DNA of 9,010 bases from Bacilli bacterium (GTDB lineage: Bacteria > Bacillota_I > Bacilli_A > RFN20 > CAG-826). The position numbers were made by a program, and so were the translations under genes. The stretch is from positions 1 to 9,010 of the forward strand of contig JAEDJP010000052.1 of assembly GCA_016296285.1 (NCBI GenBank), in the 5' to 3' direction. This document shows positions 6,261-9,010 of the stretch, piece by piece. The notes beneath the pieces are model-generated. The model made no database searches and was not told where the DNA came from. It saw only the letters and a list, made by a program, of their open reading frames with translations. Within the stretch, counting starts at the first letter, position 1. Each line of letters opens with the position of its first letter.

Positions 6261-7970
6261 TTACTCCTTTGTTTTCCTTTTGTTCGCGACGATCGCGAAT
6301 CCTTCGTGTTTCAGCGTTTCCCCTTCCACTAAGTTCGAGAGCACGACCTTCCCCAGGGGCAAGGGCTTGTCCGCCTCCGAGAGGTTGACGAAGAGAGCGA
6401 AGACCCGTCCGCGGTAGGCGCGTTCCATGACGAGCATCCCGTCTTGCGTGCGCAAGGAGAGCTCGCCGTATTTGAGGACCCCGCTTTTGGCCCGCAGGCG
6501 GATGAGATCGCGGTATTTGGCGAAGAACGGGTTGCTTTTGCGGGCGAGGGAGAAGTCCATACACCGCCGGCAATCGGGGTCATACCCGCCTTCGAGAGGC
6601 AACTCGTCGCCATAATACACGCAGGGGATCCCCTCGTAGAACATCTGGATCGCCGCCCCGATGAGCGCCCGCTCCTTGTTTTTGCGAAGTTGGGTGAAGA
6701 AGCGGTACGTGTCGTGCGAATCGAGAAGATTCCAGTTCATGTGGGTCACGGGGCCGCGGTAGCGCAGGCGCAGGGCCTCGAGCTTTTCCTTGAACGCGAG
6801 GGAATCGAGCTGGCGAAATGCCAGGTAGTCGTTCACGTAACGGGCGAAGGAATAGTTCATGACCCCGTCGAATTCGTCCCCCCGGAGATAGGGGGTGGCG
6901 TCTTGCCAGTTTTCCCCGATCAGCATGGCGTCGGGATTGACGGCCTTGATCTCGCGGCGGAAACGCTTCCAGAAATCGTGGCTGATCTCGTCGGAAACGT
7001 CGAGGCGCCAACCGTCGATGCCGCATTCCTTCACGTAATGCTTCCCGATGTCGCAGAGATAGCTTTGGACCGCGGGATTCGAGGTGTTCCATTTGGGCAT
7101 GTAGTCGCAAGTCGCGAATTTCTCGTATTTGCCCTTGGAAATGTCCTCGTCATAGATGATGAACCAATCGAAGTAGGGGGAATTCCGCCCGTTCCGGACG
7201 ACGTCTTGGAAGATGGCGCTTTCCTCGGAAACGTGGTTGAACACCGCGTCCAGGATGATACGCATCCCCCGTTCGTGGGCCTCCTTGACGAGTTCCTCGA
7301 ACGCGACGTTGGAACCGAATCCCGGGTCGACCTCGTAATAGTCCTTGATGTCGTATTTGTGGTTGGAGATCGAGCGGAAGATCGGCGTCAGGTAAAGGGC
7401 GTTCACCCCCAGGTCTTTCAGGTAGTCGAGCTTCTCGCGCAGGCCGATGAGGGATCCGCCCGCGAAGGATTTCGGGTTCGGGATCGCGCCCCACCTCAGG
7501 TTGACGAAGTCCTTGTCGCCTTCCCCTTTCCCGCGGTGGAAACGGTCCACGAAGATCTCATAGATGATCGCGTCCTTCGCCCACGAGACTTCCTTCTGGA
7601 TGTCGATGTCGTTGACGAAGGCGCACTGGAAATAGTTGTAATACGAGATGGCGAATTGGTAGTTCTCGGTGAGGCCGTCCGTGGAGAAAAAGAAATCTTT
7701 CCCTTCGCTAGCGAAGCGGAAAATGTAGGCGAGAGAAGGGGTTTCAAGAGGCAAGATAATCTCGTAGTAGGCGTAGAGATCATCCTCGTATTTTCTCGTC
7801 ATCTCCTTTTCTTTGCGTTTCAGGTAGAAAAGGTGCTTGGCGTTATAGAGGACGTGGCAGCTCTCGATCTCGTCTTGCTTGTCTACGCGGACGCGCAAAA
7901 CGAATCTCTTCCCCGACAAGGGAAAGGAATAGGCGGATTCGATGGAATGGAAGACGGCGTATGGATTCAT
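6261..7970 (-). CDS. GH13_20 alpha-glucan hydrolase (neopullulanase / cyclomaltodextrinase / maltogenic amylase type)
   Basis: This is a retaining alpha-amylase-family enzyme expected to hydrolyse imported maltodextrins, cyclodextrins or pullulan fragments. The 569 residues begin with a beta-rich domain (about 1-120) in the position of the CBM34/N-domain of this subfamily. The catalytic (beta/alpha)8 barrel starts at WAKDAIIYEIFVDRF (130-144). Visible GH13 regions are I, DAVFNH (241-246); V, MPKWN (291-295), a variant of the MPKLN mark of GH13_20; II, GWRLDVSDE (320-328) with nucleophile Asp324; III, GENW with acid/base Glu353; and IV, LLDSHD (415-420) with Asp420. A C-terminal beta domain ends the protein. 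There is no signal peptide, so it should act in the cytoplasm after uptake. The ATG is preceded by GAGGGG at a five-base spacing, and the stop overlaps the malE ribosome-binding site. The family is certain; which of the three closely related activities dominates cannot be read from sequence. Confidence 0.94.
   Translation of the reverse strand: MNPYAVFHSIESAYSFPLSGKRFVLRVRVDKQDEIESCHVLYNAKHLFYLKRKEKEMTRKYEDDLYAYYEIILPLETPSLAYIFRFASEGKDFFFSTDGLTENYQFAISYYNYFQCAFVNDIDIQKEVSWAKDAIIYEIFVDRFHRGKGEGDKDFVNLRWGAIPNPKSFAGGSLIGLREKLDYLKDLGVNALYLTPIFRSISNHKYDIKDYYEVDPGFGSNVAFEELVKEAHERGMRIILDAVFNHVSEESAIFQDVVRNGRNSPYFDWFIIYDEDISKGKYEKFATCDYMPKWNTSNPAVQSYLCDIGKHYVKECGIDGWRLDVSDEISHDFWKRFRREIKAVNPDAMLIGENWQDATPYLRGDEFDGVMNYSFARYVNDYLAFRQLDSLAFKEKLEALRLRYRGPVTHMNWNLLDSHDTYRFFTQLRKNKERALIGAAIQMFYEGIPCVYYGDELPLEGGYDPDCRRCMDFSLARKSNPFFAKYRDLIRLRAKSGVLKYGELSLRTQDGMLVMERAYRGRVFALFVNLSEADKPLPLGKVVLSNLVEGETLKHEGFAIVANKRKTKE
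6264..6267 (-). promoter_or_regulatory. Ribosome-binding site of malE, touching the amylase stop
   Basis: On the minus strand AAAGGAGTAACGT precedes the malE ATG. The GGAG abuts the amylase TAA (6261-6263), six bases from the start, so amylase termination and malE initiation are physically coupled. Confidence 0.75.
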
Positions 7971-7975
7971 GGATG

Positions 7976-7981
7976 CCCCTC
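7976..7981 (-). promoter_or_regulatory. Ribosome-binding site of the amylase gene
   Basis: GAGGGG on the minus strand lies five bases before the ATG at 7968-7970 and supports that start. It is separated by only ten bases from the base of the upstream hairpin. Confidence 0.65.
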
Positions 7982-7991
7982 AATGGAGAGA

Positions 7992-8022
7992 AGGGAAGAG
8001 CCGTGTTTCCCGGCTCTTCCCT
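7992..8022 (-). terminator. Strong in-operon hairpin (attenuator-like or partial terminator / mRNA processing stem)
   Basis: A perfect 12-bp inverted repeat (7992-8003 AGGGAAGAGCCG with 8011-8022 CGGCTCTTCCCT) has a 7-base loop. It begins nine bases after the repeat-protein stop (8032) and ends ten bases before the amylase ribosome-binding site. In the transcribed direction the stem is followed by TCTCTCC, a weak U tract, so full termination is unlikely. Partial termination or 3'-end protection, giving unequal expression of the upstream binding protein and the downstream enzyme/transporter, fits its position. Confidence 0.65.
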
Positions 8023-8031
8023 CAAAGCGGT

Positions 8032-9000
8032 TTATTTGGCGAAGAAATCGACCGTGACGACGTTGTCGTCGGATTTGACGATCTTGATGTGGTAGGTGCC
8101 GGCGACCGTGCACTTGAAGTTGTTCGCGGCGTCGAAGGTTTCGTTGGCATCGCCTTCCGTGCCGAGGCAGCTCGTGCCGATCCAGTTGCCCCAGGACGTG
8201 GTGGTGTTCTCGTCGTACCAGACGAAGCCGAACTCGTCGCCCTTGGCGAAGGCGTAGTCGAACTCGACGACGCCGTCGACCGAGGTGATCTTGTTTTGCG
8301 TATCCCAGCCGGTCATCGTGCCTTTGATGTAGACGTCGTAGGAGTAGACGTCCGGGACCTTGACGGCGTTGACGACCGGGGCGCCGTTAGAATAGTCGAT
8401 CGTGATGTCATAGGTGCCGGCGATATCGCAGACGAAGTTGAAGTCTTCGTTGGTGGAGAAGTTCGCGTTCGAATTGCCCTCGGCGGGTTCGCCGAGCGCG
8501 GTGTAGCGGATGAGGTTGCCGGGATAGATGGCCGTGATGGGTTGGTCGTGATCGGTGTAGACGAAGCAGAACTTGTTGCCTTCCTCGAGGCGGAGGGTGA
8601 AGGTGATGTCCCCGTTGGAGAGGATGGAGCCGATCATGACCGGTTCCCAGTCGTTGTTGACGTCGAGTTTGTAGTAAACGTCGATCGTCTTGATGGGCTG
8701 GGAGAGAACGTCGCCGTTGCGGACCCAGGAGAGCGCGTCATAGCGCTTGGAGACGTCGCTGACGGAGAGGGTGAGGGTGTAGTTGCCGGCAACTTTGCAC
8801 TGGATGTTGCCGGAATCGGCGAAGTAGGCGGTGTCGTCGAGGACCGGATCCTTCAGGAAGGAGTAGCCATGGGCAAGGCCCCATTGGTTGTCCCTGACGA
8901 TCTGGAACTCGTCGTTGGTCTGGAGGTCGAGGGTGATTGCGTATTCGCGTTCCTTGAGAGTTACACTAAGTATGTGTTTTTGAGAAAAATCAGCAGAACA
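8032..9000 (-). CDS. Tandem beta-rich repeat protein, probable starch-binding (CBM/SusE-F-like), 5' end unresolved
   Basis: The reading frame is open from a TGA at 9001-9003 to the TAA at 8032-8034. The only in-frame ATG (8635-8637) lies in the middle of a repeat, so the true start is further upstream or the 5' end is disrupted. Three diverged units are visible, each with a 'G-[DN]-x-F-x-[FI]-V' strand (NDEFQIV, GNKFCFVY, GDEFGFVW) and an 'AG-Y-[IL]-[IL]' strand (VAGNYTLTL at 8767-8793, IAGTYDITI at 8398-8424, VAGTYHIKI at 8080-8106), spaced 123 and 106 residues apart. A linker VYIKGTMTGWDTQ (about 8297-8337) resembles the start of CBM20/48/SusE-type starch-binding folds. Aromatic residues (WYDENTTTSWGNW) suit sugar stacking. 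No catalytic domain or membrane anchor is seen in this part. The protein is probably secreted, but no signal peptide is in view. Function is inferred from fold-like motifs and from the amylase/mal genes downstream. Confidence 0.65.
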   Translation of the reverse strand, partial: CSADFSQKHILSVTLKEREYAITLDLQTNDEFQIVRDNQWGLAHGYSFLKDPVLDDTAYFADSGNIQCKVAGNYTLTLSVSDVSKRYDALSWVRNGDVLSQPIKTIDVYYKLDVNNDWEPVMIGSILSNGDITFTLRLEEGNKFCFVYTDHDQPITAIYPGNLIRYTALGEPAEGNSNANFSTNEDFNFVCDIAGTYDITIDYSNGAPVVNAVKVPDVYSYDVYIKGTMTGWDTQNKITSVDGVVEFDYAFAKGDEFGFVWYDENTTTSWGNWIGTSCLGTEGDANETFDAANNFKCTVAGTYHIKIVKSDDNVVTVDFFAK

Positions 9001-9010
9001 TCAATGGGCC
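8955..9010. other. AT-rich edge segment of unlike composition, possible element or assembly junction
   Basis: From about 8955 the sequence changes from GC-rich repeat-protein coding to AT-rich DNA; I count 18 G/C in the last 50 bases. In the repeat-protein frame it soon meets the TGA at 9001-9003. Another minus-strand frame reads PIDVLLIFLKNTYLV and then a TAA at 8960-8962, which could be the C-terminal tail of an incoming gene such as a transposase. It is too short to identify; a genuine local feature of the gene remains possible. Confidence 0.3.

Noticed and set aside
6444..8057. A 537-codon open frame on the + strand opposite the amylase
   Set aside because: Its product is rich in Val, Glu, Asp and Arg with no recognisable domain, and it mirrors the codons of an enzyme with all GH13 catalytic motifs. 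High third-position GC on the minus strand produces such antisense frames.
8032..8637. Reading the repeat protein as a complete 201-residue protein starting at the ATG at 8635-8637
   Set aside because: That ATG falls within a repeat unit (the frame upstream encodes a further matching unit), it lacks a signal peptide, and I see no suitable ribosome-binding site.
1..9010. CRISPR arrays, tRNA or rRNA genes, phage genes or toxin-antitoxin pairs
   Set aside because: No short direct-repeat arrays, tRNA-like cloverleafs, rRNA motifs or such protein families were seen; the window is almost fully accounted for by sugar-uptake genes and one regulator-like gene.

Overview
The window looks like part of a bacterial chromosome or metagenomic contig of fairly high GC, roughly 55-60% by eye, with genes packed tightly on one strand. 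TGA is used as a stop and TGG for tryptophan, so the standard bacterial code applies. The gene set is a lipoprotein-type maltodextrin binding protein, a MalF with an extended N-terminus, MalG, MalK and a cytoplasmic GH13_20 amylase. This points to a Gram-positive or Mollicutes-related member of the Bacillota, such as an uncultured gut or rumen Bacilli/Erysipelotrichia-type lineage. That placement is an inference from gene content and was not tested by phylogeny.

Layout. At the left edge (2-844, + strand) lies the 3' part of an AlbA-type ATP-binding, winged-helix regulator-like gene. It converges on everything else. A short gap (845-935) holds a strong bidirectional Rho-independent terminator at 866-887. 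From there to the right edge the minus strand carries one continuous operon. In transcription order (right to left) it holds: a protein of at least three tandem beta-rich, probably starch-binding repeats (9000-8032, 5' end not resolved); an internal hairpin; a GH13_20 neopullulanase/cyclomaltodextrinase-like enzyme (7970-6261); a MalE-type lipoprotein (6257-4830); MalF (4855-3476); MalG (3479-2641, carrying a one-base frameshift); and a long MalK ATPase (2630-936).

How the genes work together. The repeat protein probably helps hold alpha-glucan outside the cell. The lipoprotein captures maltodextrins. MalF/MalG with two MalK subunits import them. The amylase has no signal peptide, so it would cleave them in the cytoplasm. 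Gene junctions overlap or are only a few bases long, and ribosome-binding sites sit on the preceding stop codons, which indicates translational coupling. No operon promoter is visible; it should lie beyond the right edge.

Points worth a second look are the malG frameshift at an A4G3 run, an apparent duplication of the MalK regulatory (TOBE) domain, a calcium-loop-like insertion in MalE, the in-operon hairpin before the amylase, and an abrupt AT-rich change at the right edge that closes the repeat-protein reading frame and may be the edge of an inserted or mis-joined sequence.
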